Of a stretch of DNA of 57,871 bases, positions 25,110 through 34,115 are shown piece after piece. Made by a program: the position numbers and the translations under genes. Position 1 is the first letter of the stretch. The number at the start of each line of letters is the position of its first letter. This DNA is from an uncultured Alphaproteobacteria bacterium (GTDB lineage: Bacteria; Pseudomonadota; Alphaproteobacteria; Paracaedibacterales; CAITNM01), in the NCBI GenBank assembly GCA_903874955.1, contig CAIQTY010000003.1, positions 1 to 57,871 on the forward strand. The letters are read 5' to 3'. A model generated the notes under the pieces. That model worked only from the letters and a program-made list of their open reading frames with translations. It did not search any database and was not told the origin of the DNA.

Positions 25110-25919
25110 TTAACCAGGCAAAACCATCCAATGAGGCTGATGCACTTTTATAAAGTTATTGTTTATATGGAGTTCTTTTCCTATTGATTCAAGTTTTAAC
25201 AAGGCAATTCCTAAGGAGCCCTTGGTTGCTCGAAGTTCTCCGACTTCTGTTTCGCCTGATAGTATTTTATCACCCACAGTATGTTCTCCTGGATTTTCAA
25301 AGCTAATGGGAAAAGAACGTTTGCGAATTTGCCCAACATAGCGTGAACGTGCGGTTAATTCTTGTCCCATGTAACAACCTTTATTCCAAGAAATTGCTTT
25401 AAGTTCATCCATTCCCCATTCTAAGGGAATTGATTTATCAACAATCATATCGGTAGCACCTCTTGGAACACCAAGAGCTAGGCAATGGCTCTCATATGCA
25501 GATTGATGACTAAAATCTATTTTTTGACTGTAATATCTGTATCCGAGCTCTTCTAGGCGTGGATCTAAAAAACAGTTTTCATAAACTTGTTTTGTTAAAC
25601 TCACCCCTACTTGCCAATCAATCATTCTAATATCAACATCTGAACGTAATTTAAATAGCTGGAGTTTTTGTAAAAATGATTGGGCACGGGGGCTTTCAAT
25701 ATCAATGAGCCACAGGTCCTTGAGATTAATTATAAAAAAATCAAATTGGAATTTCCCCTGAGGCGAGAGCATCAGGCTATAAATAATCGGTTGGTTTTGA
25801 AGAATTTTTACATCTTGAGTGACAATTCCCTGAAGGAAAGGTTCCTTATCGTTTCCTGATATTGCGATAATTGAACGATTTTTTAAGATGCAGGTGAAAT
25901 CAATCTTTTGGAGACTCAT
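25110..25919 (-). CDS. ygfZ: Folate-binding protein YgfZ (iron-sulfur maintenance, GcvT-like)
   Basis: A 269-residue GcvT-related protein that binds tetrahydrofolate and supports iron-sulfur enzymes (the mitochondrial IBA57 relative). The diagnostic motif K-G-C-Y-x-G-Q-E occurs as KGCYMGQE at residues 180-187. The N-terminal block GNDKEPFLQGIVTQDV and the domain order match the family. The open frame extends further upstream, but the conserved sequence begins at ATG 25919, which overlaps the zinc-finger gene by 20 bp and suggests coupling. It is the last certain gene of the leftward flgB-to-ygfZ run. Confidence 0.92.
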   Translation of the reverse strand: MSLQKIDFTCILKNRSIIAISGNDKEPFLQGIVTQDVKILQNQPIIYSLMLSPQGKFQFDFFIINLKDLWLIDIESPRAQSFLQKLQLFKLRSDVDIRMIDWQVGVSLTKQVYENCFLDPRLEELGYRYYSQKIDFSHQSAYESHCLALGVPRGATDMIVDKSIPLEWGMDELKAISWNKGCYMGQELTARSRYVGQIRKRSFPISFENPGEHTVGDKILSGETEVGELRATKGSLGIALLKLESIGKELHINNNFIKVHQPHWMVLPG

Positions 25920-26070
25920 AAACAAATACTTTACCGCAGTATGGACAATCAATACGGTCATTCGCTTGAATGTGCAAGTATATTCTTGGATGGCCCATGG
26001 CAGGAGTTTCAGAAGGTCCATCGCACATGATTTCTTTTTCGTTTACAACGACTAGTTCAAAGTTGTTCAC
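25900..26070 (-). CDS. Small CHCC-type zinc-finger protein (NDUFS6-like)
   Basis: A 56-residue protein starting at GTG 26070, just after GAGGTG (an upstream TTG at 26082 is possible). It carries Cys at CDGPS, then GHPRIYLHI with a His, then CPYCGKVFV, the C-H-C-C zinc pattern of the small alphaproteobacterial proteins related to the zinc domain of mitochondrial complex I subunit NDUFS6. Its function in bacteria is not established. It overlaps hisS by 14 bp and ygfZ by 20 bp, so translation of the three is probably coupled. Confidence 0.85.
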   Translation of the reverse strand: MNNFELVVVNEKEIMCDGPSETPAMGHPRIYLHIQANDRIDCPYCGKVFVYESPKD

Positions 26071-27310
26071 ATAACACCTCAACTACTTCTTTAGTTTTTA
26101 GTTCTCTTTCTTTTAGGGGGTGACCAAGTGGAAGACTAAGGTCTTTTACTTTAATTAAATCATTTTTGATTTCTTCTTCACCAATAATAATAGCAAATTT
26201 AGCGCCTAGTTTATCAGCTTCTTTAAAGGCTTTTCCTGGATTTGTTTTATAGATAACGTCACAAGCTTTTCCTTTTTCGCGGAAAATTTTAGCAAGTTGA
26301 ATGGCTTGTGAAAAATAATCTCCAATTACAACAAATGCTATTTGAGAAGATTTTTTAAAGTCTCTTTTTTCTAAGAGTAATGCAATTCTATCAATTCCCA
26401 TGCCCCAACCTACTGCTGGTATGGATGGACCCCCCATTTGCTCAACGAGTCCATCGTAACGTCCACCGCCTAAAATAGCGTCTTGAGATCCAAGATCATT
26501 GGTTTTAAATTCAAATGCTGTATGAGTGTAATAATCAAGGCCACGGACTAATGTCGGATCAAGCGTGTACTTAATATTAATTGATTCTAAACCAGCACAA
26601 ACTTTTTCAAAGAAAACTGCTGCAGATGAAGTTAAATATGTTGATATTTTTGGAGCATCACAGGCAATACGTTTATCATTCTCGTCTTTTGAATCAAGAA
26701 TGCGCATAGGATTTTTTAATAAGCGTTGTTGGCTGTCATGGGAAAGATCATTTTTATATTTTGAAAAATAATCAATAAGAGCGATGCGATATGCTTCTCT
26801 GCTTTGAGAATCGCCAATCGTGTTTATATGCAAATTGGCGCTAATTTCTAATCGGTCAAGAATTTGCTGGGCTAGGTCGAGAACTTCGATATCCGCATGA
26901 GGGTTATCGATTCCAAAAAATTCCACACCGAATTGGTGTAGCTGCCTATACCTGCCGCGCTGTGGTCTTTCGTAGCGAAACATAGGGCCATAGTAGCAAT
27001 ATTTTAAAGGCAGCTGCTGGGTCATACTATTAGAGATCAATGCGCGAACGACGGGAGCTGTTCCCTCTGGACGAAGTGTTATTTCTTCACCTCCTCTATC
27101 TAAAAAGGTATACATCTCTTTGCCAACAATATCGCTGGTTTCACCTACAGCCCGTTTGAAAATCCCGGTGTATTCGAAAATTGGCGTGTCAATTCTTTCA
27201 AATCCAAATCTATAAGCGGTGGAAAATGTTGTATTTTGAATGTATTCAATACATCTTGCTACATCGCCAAGAAAATCACGGGTCCCTCGAACGGGCTGAA
27301 GTTTAGTCAT
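26057..27310 (-). CDS. hisS: Histidyl-tRNA synthetase
   Basis: Class II synthetase charging tRNA-His; 417 residues from ATG 27310. The longer open frame upstream lacks family sequence, and the conserved MTKLQPVRGTRDF start fixes the 5' end. Motifs seen are FKRAVGETSDIVGKEMYTF and ITLRPEGTAPVVRA (motif 2 region), HQFGVEFFG, TLVRGLDYYTHTAFEF (histidine-binding loop) and GGGRYDGL, then the C-terminal anticodon-binding domain. The start lies one base after the rubrerythrin stop, and its end overlaps the zinc-finger gene. Confidence 0.96.
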   Translation of the reverse strand: MTKLQPVRGTRDFLGDVARCIEYIQNTTFSTAYRFGFERIDTPIFEYTGIFKRAVGETSDIVGKEMYTFLDRGGEEITLRPEGTAPVVRALISNSMTQQLPLKYCYYGPMFRYERPQRGRYRQLHQFGVEFFGIDNPHADIEVLDLAQQILDRLEISANLHINTIGDSQSREAYRIALIDYFSKYKNDLSHDSQQRLLKNPMRILDSKDENDKRIACDAPKISTYLTSSAAVFFEKVCAGLESINIKYTLDPTLVRGLDYYTHTAFEFKTNDLGSQDAILGGGRYDGLVEQMGGPSIPAVGWGMGIDRIALLLEKRDFKKSSQIAFVVIGDYFSQAIQLAKIFREKGKACDVIYKTNPGKAFKEADKLGAKFAIIIGEEEIKNDLIKVKDLSLPLGHPLKERELKTKEVVEVLCEQL

Positions 27311-27311
27311 A

Positions 27312-27731
27312 TTAAGCCATGCTATCCAAAGCTTTTTGGAATCTGCCAGCGTGAGATTTTTCCGCTTTTGCAAGTGTTTCGAACCAATTCGCAATTTCTT
27401 CGAAACCTTCTTCGCGGGCTGATTTAGCCATGCCTGGATACATATCCGTATACTCGTGGGTCTCTCCTGCTATTGCAGCTTTAAGATTTTGACTTGTTTC
27501 GCCAATAGGTAGTCCTGTTGCTGGATCCCCAACTTCTTCTAAGAATTCAAGGTGTCCATGGGCGTGCCCTGTTTCACCTTCAGCTGTTGAACGAAATACG
27601 GCTGCAACGTCATTATATCCTTCAATATCCGCTTTTTGCGCGAAATAAAGGTAGCGACGATTCGCTTGTGATTCTCCAGCAAACGCTTCTTTTAAGTTTT
27701 GCTCAGTTTTAGATCCCTTTAATGTTGTCAT
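27312..27731 (-). CDS. Rubrerythrin-family di-iron protein, no rubredoxin domain
   Basis: A 139-residue ferritin-like four-helix protein from ATG 27731, preceded by GAGGGG at a good distance (an upstream frame start at 27758 is unlikely). Di-iron ligand motifs are visible: [37 protein letters not shown] and [11 protein letters not shown], giving paired E-x-x-H-like sites. Classical rubrerythrins end in a CxxC rubredoxin domain, which is absent here, as in the erythrin/sulerythrin type. The likely role is peroxide reduction, with an unknown electron donor. It is coupled to hisS by a single-base gap. Confidence 0.9.
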   Translation of the reverse strand: MTTLKGSKTEQNLKEAFAGESQANRRYLYFAQKADIEGYNDVAAVFRSTAEGETGHAHGHLEFLEEVGDPATGLPIGETSQNLKAAIAGETHEYTDMYPGMAKSAREEGFEEIANWFETLAKAEKSHAGRFQKALDSMA

Positions 27732-27795
27732 ATTAAGCCCCTCATTTATTAACTTCATAAAATATGAGAGGGAAGCTCACAAAGGTCAAGTGGAA

Positions 27796-28227
27796 CTAAT
27801 TATTCTTTAAAAGATTTATTGTGTTTTGCAGCATTGCTAGAATGCGTTCGTATGCTCTCAGATTACCCTCGTGGCTTCTAGAAGCTTCGCGCATGTCTGC
27901 CATTTCAAGAATTGGTTTAACGTTTGATTCGTAGACAAATCCGTCTTTATCAGCCACTGGGTCTTCGGGTGCATATGTTTTTGTAAAAGGGGTTTTGTCG
28001 AAGTGAATTTTGCCAATTTCTACTATATTTGATCGAGTTTTTTTATCAAAGACAGCTTTAAAAGAAGCAACGCGACGCTTGTAGGGCATAACCCCTGGTG
28101 CTGGATTTCTAACGCCGGCGTTCGCTAGGTTTTCCGAAATCACTAGCATGCGTTTATTCTGCACAATCATTCCAGAGGTTGCTATATGAAGAGCGCGACC
28201 AAGGGTTGGAATTACGGGATTATGCAT
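27796..28227 (-). CDS. flgC: Flagellar basal-body rod protein FlgC
   Basis: A 143-residue proximal rod protein exported through the flagellar secretion apparatus. The N-terminus (ALHIATSGMIVQNKRMLVISENLANA) is the rod/hook family signature, and the C-terminal LEMADMREASRSHEGNLRAYERILAMLQNTINLL matches FlgC. It starts 6 bp after flgB. The usual next genes fliE and flgG are absent; rubrerythrin follows instead, so the flagellar set is dispersed in this genome. Confidence 0.93.
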   Translation of the reverse strand: MHNPVIPTLGRALHIATSGMIVQNKRMLVISENLANAGVRNPAPGVMPYKRRVASFKAVFDKKTRSNIVEIGKIHFDKTPFTKTYAPEDPVADKDGFVYESNVKPILEMADMREASRSHEGNLRAYERILAMLQNTINLLKNN

Positions 28228-28233
28228 AAATCG

Positions 28234-28599
28234 TTACCCAGCCTGCGACATATTTAAAATGGTTTTTACCAATTGATGAAAATTCTTAACAGTATTTATT
28301 ATCGCATCGTGTTCGAGCGCGTTATGCGACATCTCAAGTGCTTCAGATTCCCGAGAAACTTCGGTTTTTGTTTTTACAATGTCTTTGGAATCTATTTTTA
28401 GCATTTTGACTTGCGTGCCGTCTTTGTTCGGCATCGCATGATGTCTTTCCAATACTTTTTTAAAGGGTTTCATTTCTCTTCTTACAGTACCTTTAATATC
28501 TGCGTGGGCCATATTGCCGACCATTAGATTTGCTCTGGCATTTAGCCAGGTCATTCGGTGATTCAGTAAGAGCGAAAGTTTATCGTCAAAAAAACTCAT
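28234..28599 (-). CDS. flgB: Flagellar basal-body rod protein FlgB
   Basis: A 121-residue proximal rod protein starting at ATG 28599; a TTG at 28617 in the same frame sits too close to the GGAG. The N-terminal NARANLMVGNMAHADIKG is the rod signature (N-x-AN-x-x-T-x-x-Y-K variant), and the C-terminal helix VKNFHQLVKTILNMSQAG packs with it in the family. It heads the leftward flgB-flgC run and is divergent from csrA, with 83 bp between the starts. Confidence 0.9.
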   Translation of the reverse strand: MSFFDDKLSLLLNHRMTWLNARANLMVGNMAHADIKGTVRREMKPFKKVLERHHAMPNKDGTQVKMLKIDSKDIVKTKTEVSRESEALEMSHNALEHDAIINTVKNFHQLVKTILNMSQAG

Positions 28600-28682
28600 T
28601 AACAAAAATTTCTTCAATCTCCACTATATATGATAAAAAAATTTGTTTAAGATTTTATTAAAGATGTAAAAAATGTGTAGGT

Positions 28683-28925
28683 ATGCTGAGTCTTAGTCGT
28701 AAAATTGGAGAATCCATAATTATAAATGATGATATTGTTTGTACGGTTCTAGAAATCAATGGACGTATTGTCAAACTTGGATTCGAATATCCAAGTACTT
28801 CCTCAGTCTTTCGCCAAGAACTTTATCAAAGGATTCAGCAAGAAAATCATGAAGCTAGTAAAAACGTTGATGCGGTCGGCGAGGCAATCAAGACCTTACC
28901 AAAGCTTCGTGTAGGGAAAAAATAA
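28683..28925 (+). CDS. csrA: Carbon storage regulator CsrA
   Basis: An 80-residue RNA-binding translational regulator. It begins MLSLSRKIGESIIINDD, the CsrA beta-1 strand and loop, and keeps VFRQELYQRIQQEN with the RNA-contacting Arg. The C-terminus is about 18 residues longer than in E. coli. CsrA/FlbT-type regulators control flagellin and flagellar mRNAs, and placement divergent to flgB-flgC supports such a role here. A hairpin follows the stop. Confidence 0.93.
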   Translation: MLSLSRKIGESIIINDDIVCTVLEINGRIVKLGFEYPSTSSVFRQELYQRIQQENHEASKNVDAVGEAIKTLPKLRVGKK

Positions 28926-28948
28926 AAGCTTATACTTTTTTCATAGTC

Positions 28949-28972
28949 TTCCTAGGGCATTGACCCTAGGAA
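28949..28972. terminator. Hairpin between csrA and topA
   Basis: A 9-bp perfect stem (28949-28957 with 28964-28972) and a 6-base loop between convergent stops. No T-run follows directly, so the terminator call is tentative. Confidence 0.5.
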
Positions 28973-29018
28973 CCATATTAGTAATGTCGATTTATCTGAT
29001 ATTTAGAAAAAGTATTGT

Positions 29019-31490
29019 TTATTCCCCAGGCTTACTTCTTTTTTTGGTTTTTGTATCTTCTTTTGCTTTCGTTGCTGGCTTTTCTTTTGTTTCTGCCTTG
29101 GGCGCTGGCTGAGCCTTTGCTTTTGGTTTAAATCCTCCTGGTCTTGGAGGAGCGTTGCGTTTTTTTTCAATGATGGCGACGGCTTCTTCAAGGGTTATTT
29201 CCATAAAATTATAAGCCTTAGGAATCGACGTAAACGTCCCATCATACTTTAGGTAAGGCCCAAAGCGGCCAATACCAACTAAAATATCATTCTGTGATTC
29301 TGGATGTTTACCAATCATCAATGGCATCGCGGCCAATTTAAGAGCCTGCTCCAGAGGCATCGCATAAGGATCAAACCCAGGGGGTATACTGACGCGTTTG
29401 GGTTTTTTTACATCTTTTTCTTCCCACTGGAGATAAGGTCCGTAGGGACCCTTACGAACGCTAATATCCACATCAAGAGTTGGGTCTTTTCCAATGATAA
29501 TAATATCATTAGCTTCTTGCATGCCTTCTTCAGATTGGGCGGAACCATTGAGAGATTTTGTGTATTTACAATCTGGATAGCGATTACATCCTAGGAAAGG
29601 ACCAAACTTACTAAGCTTTAAGGAAAGTTGACCTTCGCTGCATGTTGGGCACGCTTTCGGATTTTCTTTCGTCATATCAAATAGGGAAGATTCAAGATCT
29701 TTTTGAACATCATCCAATACTTGGCTTATTTTTAAGGGTTCCGCTTGCTTGACTGTGTCGTGAAAAGGTGCCCAGAAAGCGTTCATGACATCAAGCCAGC
29801 TGCGTCTTCCGCCAGATATATCATCAAGCTGTTCTTCTAAGGCTGCAGTAAAATCGTACTGAATATATTTTGGGAAATAATGGCTCAGAAAAGATGTAAC
29901 TAGTCTGCCGCGTTGATCTGGATGAAACTGGCGTTTTTCAATCCGGACATAATCACGATCTTGCAGGGTTTGAAGCAATGCAACATAAGTTGATGGACGC
30001 CCAATCCCAAGCTCTTCAAGTTTTTTAACAAGGCTTGCTTCTGTATATCTTGGTGGTGGTTGGGTGAAGTGTTGTTCAGGGGTTATTTCATTAATCTTAA
30101 TTTCTTCACCTAGTGAAAGGGGAGGGAGTAAACGCTCATCTTCCTCGGTATTCTTTTCATCTTTATTTTCTTGATCTTTACCTTCCTGGTAAACTTTTAA
30201 AAATCCGTCAAAAATAAGTGTAGAACCGGTTGCGCGTAAAATTGTCTGTTTGTCTTGGGAAACAATGTCTACGCCTACTTGATCAAACAACGCATTTTCC
30301 ATCTGGCTTGCAACGGTACGTTTCCAAACTAATTCGTAAAGTTTAAGCTGAGCTTCATCAAGATAAGAACTAATAGCTTTAGGGGTACGTACAACATCGG
30401 TTGGACGAATTGCTTCGTGGGCTTCCTGGGCATTTTTTGCCTTGCTTTTATATAAGCGTGGAGATGATGGGAGATACTGTTTACCATAATCTTTCTCAAT
30501 GAAATCTCGAGCAGCGGTAATCGCATCGTTAGATAAATTTACGCTATCGGTACGCATATATGTTATTAGGCCGATTGTTTCTCCGCCTATATCAATACCT
30601 TCGTAAAGGCGTTGAGCAAGTTGCATTGTTTTTTTAGGGCTGAAACCAAGTTTTCTTGATGCTTCCTGTTGTAGCGTTGAAGTGGTAAAAGGTGCGGCAG
30701 GATTACGGCGCACCTGTTTTTTTTCAATATCGCCAACGGAAAAAGTTGATTTTTCAATTGTGTTTGCAGCAGCTTTAGCCGCCTCTTCATTGGGCAATCC
30801 AAATTTATCAAGCTTTTTGCCATCTAAAAAATTTAGTTTGGCAAGAAAATTAACTCTTGCCGTATTCATGCATTGGGTTTCAACCGACCAATATTCTTGT
30901 GTTTTGAATGCTTCAATTTCTTGTTCGCGCTCTACAATTAAGCGCAGCGCAACTGATTGCACGCGTCCAGCAGACCTAGCGCCAGGGAGCTTTCTCCATA
31001 AGATTGGGGATAATGTAAAACCAACAAGATAATCCAGAGCACGACGTGCTAGGTAAGCATCAACAAGTTCCTTATTAACATCTCTAGGAGCTTTTAGGGA
31101 TTCTTGAACAGCACGCTTAGTAATTTCGTTGAAAACAATCCGCTGCACTTTCATGTCTTTGGTTGCTTTCATTTCCTCAAGGACTTGCTGAATATGCCAA
31201 GAAATAGCTTCCCCTTCACGATCCGGGTCGGTTGCGAGAAATAAATTTTTAGCACCCTTAGTTTGGGTTACTATGTCTTTTATTCTTTTTTTACCTTGTT
31301 CATCAAGTTCCCAAATCATGGCGAAATTATCGCTAGGATTTACAGATCCATTTTTGGAGGGCAAATCACGAACGTGACCATAACTAGCAATAACTTTGTA
31401 ATCGTTACCCAAGTACTTATTAATAGTCTTTGCTTTCGATGGCGACTCTACAATAACGACACTCTGTGTCAAGGAAACCTCTGCATTCAA
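29019..31490 (-). CDS. topA: DNA topoisomerase I
   Basis: A type IA topoisomerase relaxing negative supercoils; 823 residues. The Toprim domain starts at VVIVESPSKAKTINKYLG and includes DPDREGEAISWH. The active-site Tyr lies in LITYMRTDSVNLS. One four-Cys zinc ribbon, CPTCSEGQLSL...CNRYPDC, is followed by topo_C repeats (GPYGPYLQW, GRFGPYLKYDG) and a Lys/Ala/Pro-rich tail typical of alphaproteobacterial enzymes. It is a single leftward gene. The usual upstream partner dprA is not present. Confidence 0.97.
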   Translation of the reverse strand: MNAEVSLTQSVVIVESPSKAKTINKYLGNDYKVIASYGHVRDLPSKNGSVNPSDNFAMIWELDEQGKKRIKDIVTQTKGAKNLFLATDPDREGEAISWHIQQVLEEMKATKDMKVQRIVFNEITKRAVQESLKAPRDVNKELVDAYLARRALDYLVGFTLSPILWRKLPGARSAGRVQSVALRLIVEREQEIEAFKTQEYWSVETQCMNTARVNFLAKLNFLDGKKLDKFGLPNEEAAKAAANTIEKSTFSVGDIEKKQVRRNPAAPFTTSTLQQEASRKLGFSPKKTMQLAQRLYEGIDIGGETIGLITYMRTDSVNLSNDAITAARDFIEKDYGKQYLPSSPRLYKSKAKNAQEAHEAIRPTDVVRTPKAISSYLDEAQLKLYELVWKRTVASQMENALFDQVGVDIVSQDKQTILRATGSTLIFDGFLKVYQEGKDQENKDEKNTEEDERLLPPLSLGEEIKINEITPEQHFTQPPPRYTEASLVKKLEELGIGRPSTYVALLQTLQDRDYVRIEKRQFHPDQRGRLVTSFLSHYFPKYIQYDFTAALEEQLDDISGGRRSWLDVMNAFWAPFHDTVKQAEPLKISQVLDDVQKDLESSLFDMTKENPKACPTCSEGQLSLKLSKFGPFLGCNRYPDCKYTKSLNGSAQSEEGMQEANDIIIIGKDPTLDVDISVRKGPYGPYLQWEEKDVKKPKRVSIPPGFDPYAMPLEQALKLAAMPLMIGKHPESQNDILVGIGRFGPYLKYDGTFTSIPKAYNFMEITLEEAVAIIEKKRNAPPRPGGFKPKAKAQPAPKAETKEKPATKAKEDTKTKKRSKPGE

Positions 31491-31718
31491 AATTTAATAA
31501 AATTATTTCATTTCGACCGAACTGTAGCAAGACTTACAATGCATGACAAGCTCTGGTTTATAAATGTAAGAATAAATATATAAAATTTAAAAAACCGTTA
31601 AAAGAATATTTATTGAGTATAAAACCAGATTTTTTTTGAGCTCATTATGATAGATCGGTCTCTAGGAAACATACTTTCCTTATGCTATCTTTGGCGAAAA
31701 TGGAAACTACGTTAGCTA

Positions 31719-32459
31719 GTGAAAAAATTTCTCTCTACTGTGATTGTTCTATTGCTTGCATCCTGTGCAGACGATAGCGAAAAATTTGATGAAATGTCGG
31801 TTGAACAGCTTTATTTGATTGCTGTAGATCGTTTAGAGAATAAAAAACATAAAGATGCAGGGGTGGCGTTTGCTGAAGTTGAGCGTCAACATCCTTATTC
31901 TGATTGGTCGCTTAATGCACAAATTATGTCAGGTTATTCTTATTATTTAGCTAAGAAATATGAAGATGCAGAAGAATCATTCCAAATGTTTATTCAATTG
32001 CATCCAGGTCATGAATATGTTCCCTATGCAATGTATATGCAAGGTTTAATTGCCTACGAGCAAATACCAATCATTGAACGAGATCAAACCCCTGCAAAAG
32101 AGAGCGCTGAAGAGTTCCAGAAGTTAATTAATCGTTTTCCAAATAGTGAATATGCTAAGGACGCTCGGCTTAAAATTGATTTAATTCGCGATCATTTAGC
32201 GGCGAAAGAGGTGGAAATCGCAAGATTTTACCAGCAAAAAGAATCTCATTTAGCTGCTATTAATCGTTTAAAATTAACGGTTAAAGAGTACCAAACATCT
32301 TCTCAAGTTCCTGAAGCCCTTTACCGCTTGGTGATTTCTTATTTAGCTCTTGGTTTGTATGATGAAGCTCAGGCAACTGCTGCCGTTTTAGGTCATAATT
32401 ATGGTGATTCCCAATGGTATGTATTGGCTTACGAAGCGGTGCAAGGGGTTAAACGCTAG
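31719..32459 (+). CDS. bamD: Outer membrane assembly lipoprotein BamD
   Basis: An essential lipoprotein of the BAM complex that inserts beta-barrel proteins. The 246 residues start at a GTG and carry a lipoprotein signal with lipobox LLASC, then TPR-like repeats (LYLIAVDRLENKKHKDAGVAF, SGYSYYLAKKYEDAEESF) through the whole length, as in BamD/ComL. It lies 3 bp before recN, the conserved alphaproteobacterial bamD-recN pair. The beta-barrel protein near 45 kb would be a client. No strong Shine-Dalgarno sequence precedes the GTG. Confidence 0.93.
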   Translation: MKKFLSTVIVLLLASCADDSEKFDEMSVEQLYLIAVDRLENKKHKDAGVAFAEVERQHPYSDWSLNAQIMSGYSYYLAKKYEDAEESFQMFIQLHPGHEYVPYAMYMQGLIAYEQIPIIERDQTPAKESAEEFQKLINRFPNSEYAKDARLKIDLIRDHLAAKEVEIARFYQQKESHLAAINRLKLTVKEYQTSSQVPEALYRLVISYLALGLYDEAQATAAVLGHNYGDSQWYVLAYEAVQGVKR

Positions 32460-32462
32460 ATA

Positions 32463-34115
32463 ATGCTTCGCACGCTCAGCATACGTAATGTTGTTTTGAT
32501 TGAGGCGTTGGATTTATCTTTTGATTCAGGTTTCTGTGCATTAACTGGTGAAACGGGGGCTGGAAAATCGATTCTACTAGATGCTTTGTGTTTGGTCTTA
32601 GGTCAACGTGGTGAACAGAGCCTTATTAGAAAAAATACAGAGCAAGCTACAGTTTTTGCTGAGTTCGAACACAATCCGTATTTCAATAGCATGTTTGAAG
32701 AATTGGGAATACCTATTGATGAATGTATTGCCCTAAGGCGAGTTTTACAGGCCAATGGCCGTTCTAAGGCCTTTATTAATGATGAGCATGTAACTGTACA
32801 AACATTGAAAATTTTGGGTGATCAGCTTCTCAATATTCATGGGCAGCATGACCATTTATTTGAAATAAGCAGACAACGTGCTTTGCTGGATCAAAAAATA
32901 AATCAACAAATTAGAGAAAATGTTGAAAATTCATACGAAAAATTTTATCAGTCTCAGGAAAATATTAAAATTTTTGAGGAAAATCTTTCTCAAAATCAAA
33001 GTCAAAAAGCATTTCTGAAAATGCAACTTGAGGATTTGAAAAAACTTAATCCTTTAGACCAAGAAGAAACGCTGCTTTTGCAAAAACGCGAGGCAATCAT
33101 TGGTTTTGCTAAAATTGCTGATACTGTTTCTGCTTGTTTGCAAGGAATGACTTATCCCAAAGATTTGTCTAGCGAAATCGCACAGCATCAGCAAACACTG
33201 ACTAGGTCAAATTCAATCGATTCGCCCATCCTAAATGAAGCAATTAAGAGTTTAGATCGTGCCTATATTGAAATTAAAGAAACTCAGCGAAACCTTCAAG
33301 ATTTACTTAGTGAGCATCAGGTGCATGCTCATGAATTGCAGGTCTATGATCAGCGATACAGTGAAATTCATTCTATTTCTAAGAAATATAATATTGCTGG
33401 GGATGACTTATACGCTGTTTTTAAAAATTTGCAAAAACAACAAGACGTTCTGGATGATCCAGAATATGAGCGCGCGCAGCTTGAAAAACAACTTCTAAAA
33501 ACTAAGCAAGAATATATTGATGCTGCCCGGGTTCTTTCTGACCATAGGGTAAAAATAGCACGTGTCTTAGAAAATAATATTCATCAAGAATTACCCGATC
33601 TATTTTTACCCCATGCGCGGTTTCGAATAAATTTAAATCCATTACAAGAATCTCAGTGGGGTCTTCATGGTATTGAACAAGTGGTATTTGAGGTATGCAT
33701 GAACCCGGGTCAGCACTTTACTCCTTTGCATAAGACTGCTTCTGGTGGAGAAATGGCCAGGTTAATGCTTGCTTTAAAAGTTGTAGCATCAAACCAAGAC
33801 ACTTTATCGACTTTAGTATTTGATGAAATTGATCACGGAGTTAGTGGATCTGTAGCATTAGCAATTGGCAAAAGACTGCGTCAGTTGGGGAAATTTGGTC
33901 AGGTTATGGCGATTACTCACTCTGCTCAGGTTGCCTCTCAGGCGCACCATCATCTTGTCGTTCAGAAGCACCAAGAACAGACAAAAACAGCGACAACAGT
34001 TCAGGTTCTCTCTGAACAAGAACGCATAGACGAAATAGCTCGTATGCTTTCGGGGCATGACGTTAATCAGGCAGCGAAGATGGCCGCCATGGAATTAATG
34101 AAGGAGTTACTATGA
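32463..34115 (+). CDS. recN: DNA repair protein RecN
   Basis: An SMC-like ATPase acting in double-strand break repair; 550 residues. Walker A is GETGAGKS near residue 30, and the C-terminal ABC signature TASGGEMARLMLALK and Walker B VFDEIDHGVSG are intact, with a long coiled coil between (about residues 150-370). The Q-loop region NIHGQHDHL is typical. It follows bamD by 3 bp and overlaps murG by 4 bp (ATGA type), so it is co-transcribed with murein genes. Confidence 0.97.
   Translation: MLRTLSIRNVVLIEALDLSFDSGFCALTGETGAGKSILLDALCLVLGQRGEQSLIRKNTEQATVFAEFEHNPYFNSMFEELGIPIDECIALRRVLQANGRSKAFINDEHVTVQTLKILGDQLLNIHGQHDHLFEISRQRALLDQKINQQIRENVENSYEKFYQSQENIKIFEENLSQNQSQKAFLKMQLEDLKKLNPLDQEETLLLQKREAIIGFAKIADTVSACLQGMTYPKDLSSEIAQHQQTLTRSNSIDSPILNEAIKSLDRAYIEIKETQRNLQDLLSEHQVHAHELQVYDQRYSEIHSISKKYNIAGDDLYAVFKNLQKQQDVLDDPEYERAQLEKQLLKTKQEYIDAARVLSDHRVKIARVLENNIHQELPDLFLPHARFRINLNPLQESQWGLHGIEQVVFEVCMNPGQHFTPLHKTASGGEMARLMLALKVVASNQDTLSTLVFDEIDHGVSGSVALAIGKRLRQLGKFGQVMAITHSAQVASQAHHHLVVQKHQEQTKTATTVQVLSEQERIDEIARMLSGHDVNQAAKMAAMELMKELL

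Noticed and set aside
31491..31718. RNA gene or regulatory element between topA and bamD
   Set aside because: The 228-bp gap is AT-rich, with no stable hairpin or tRNA-like fold that I could identify.
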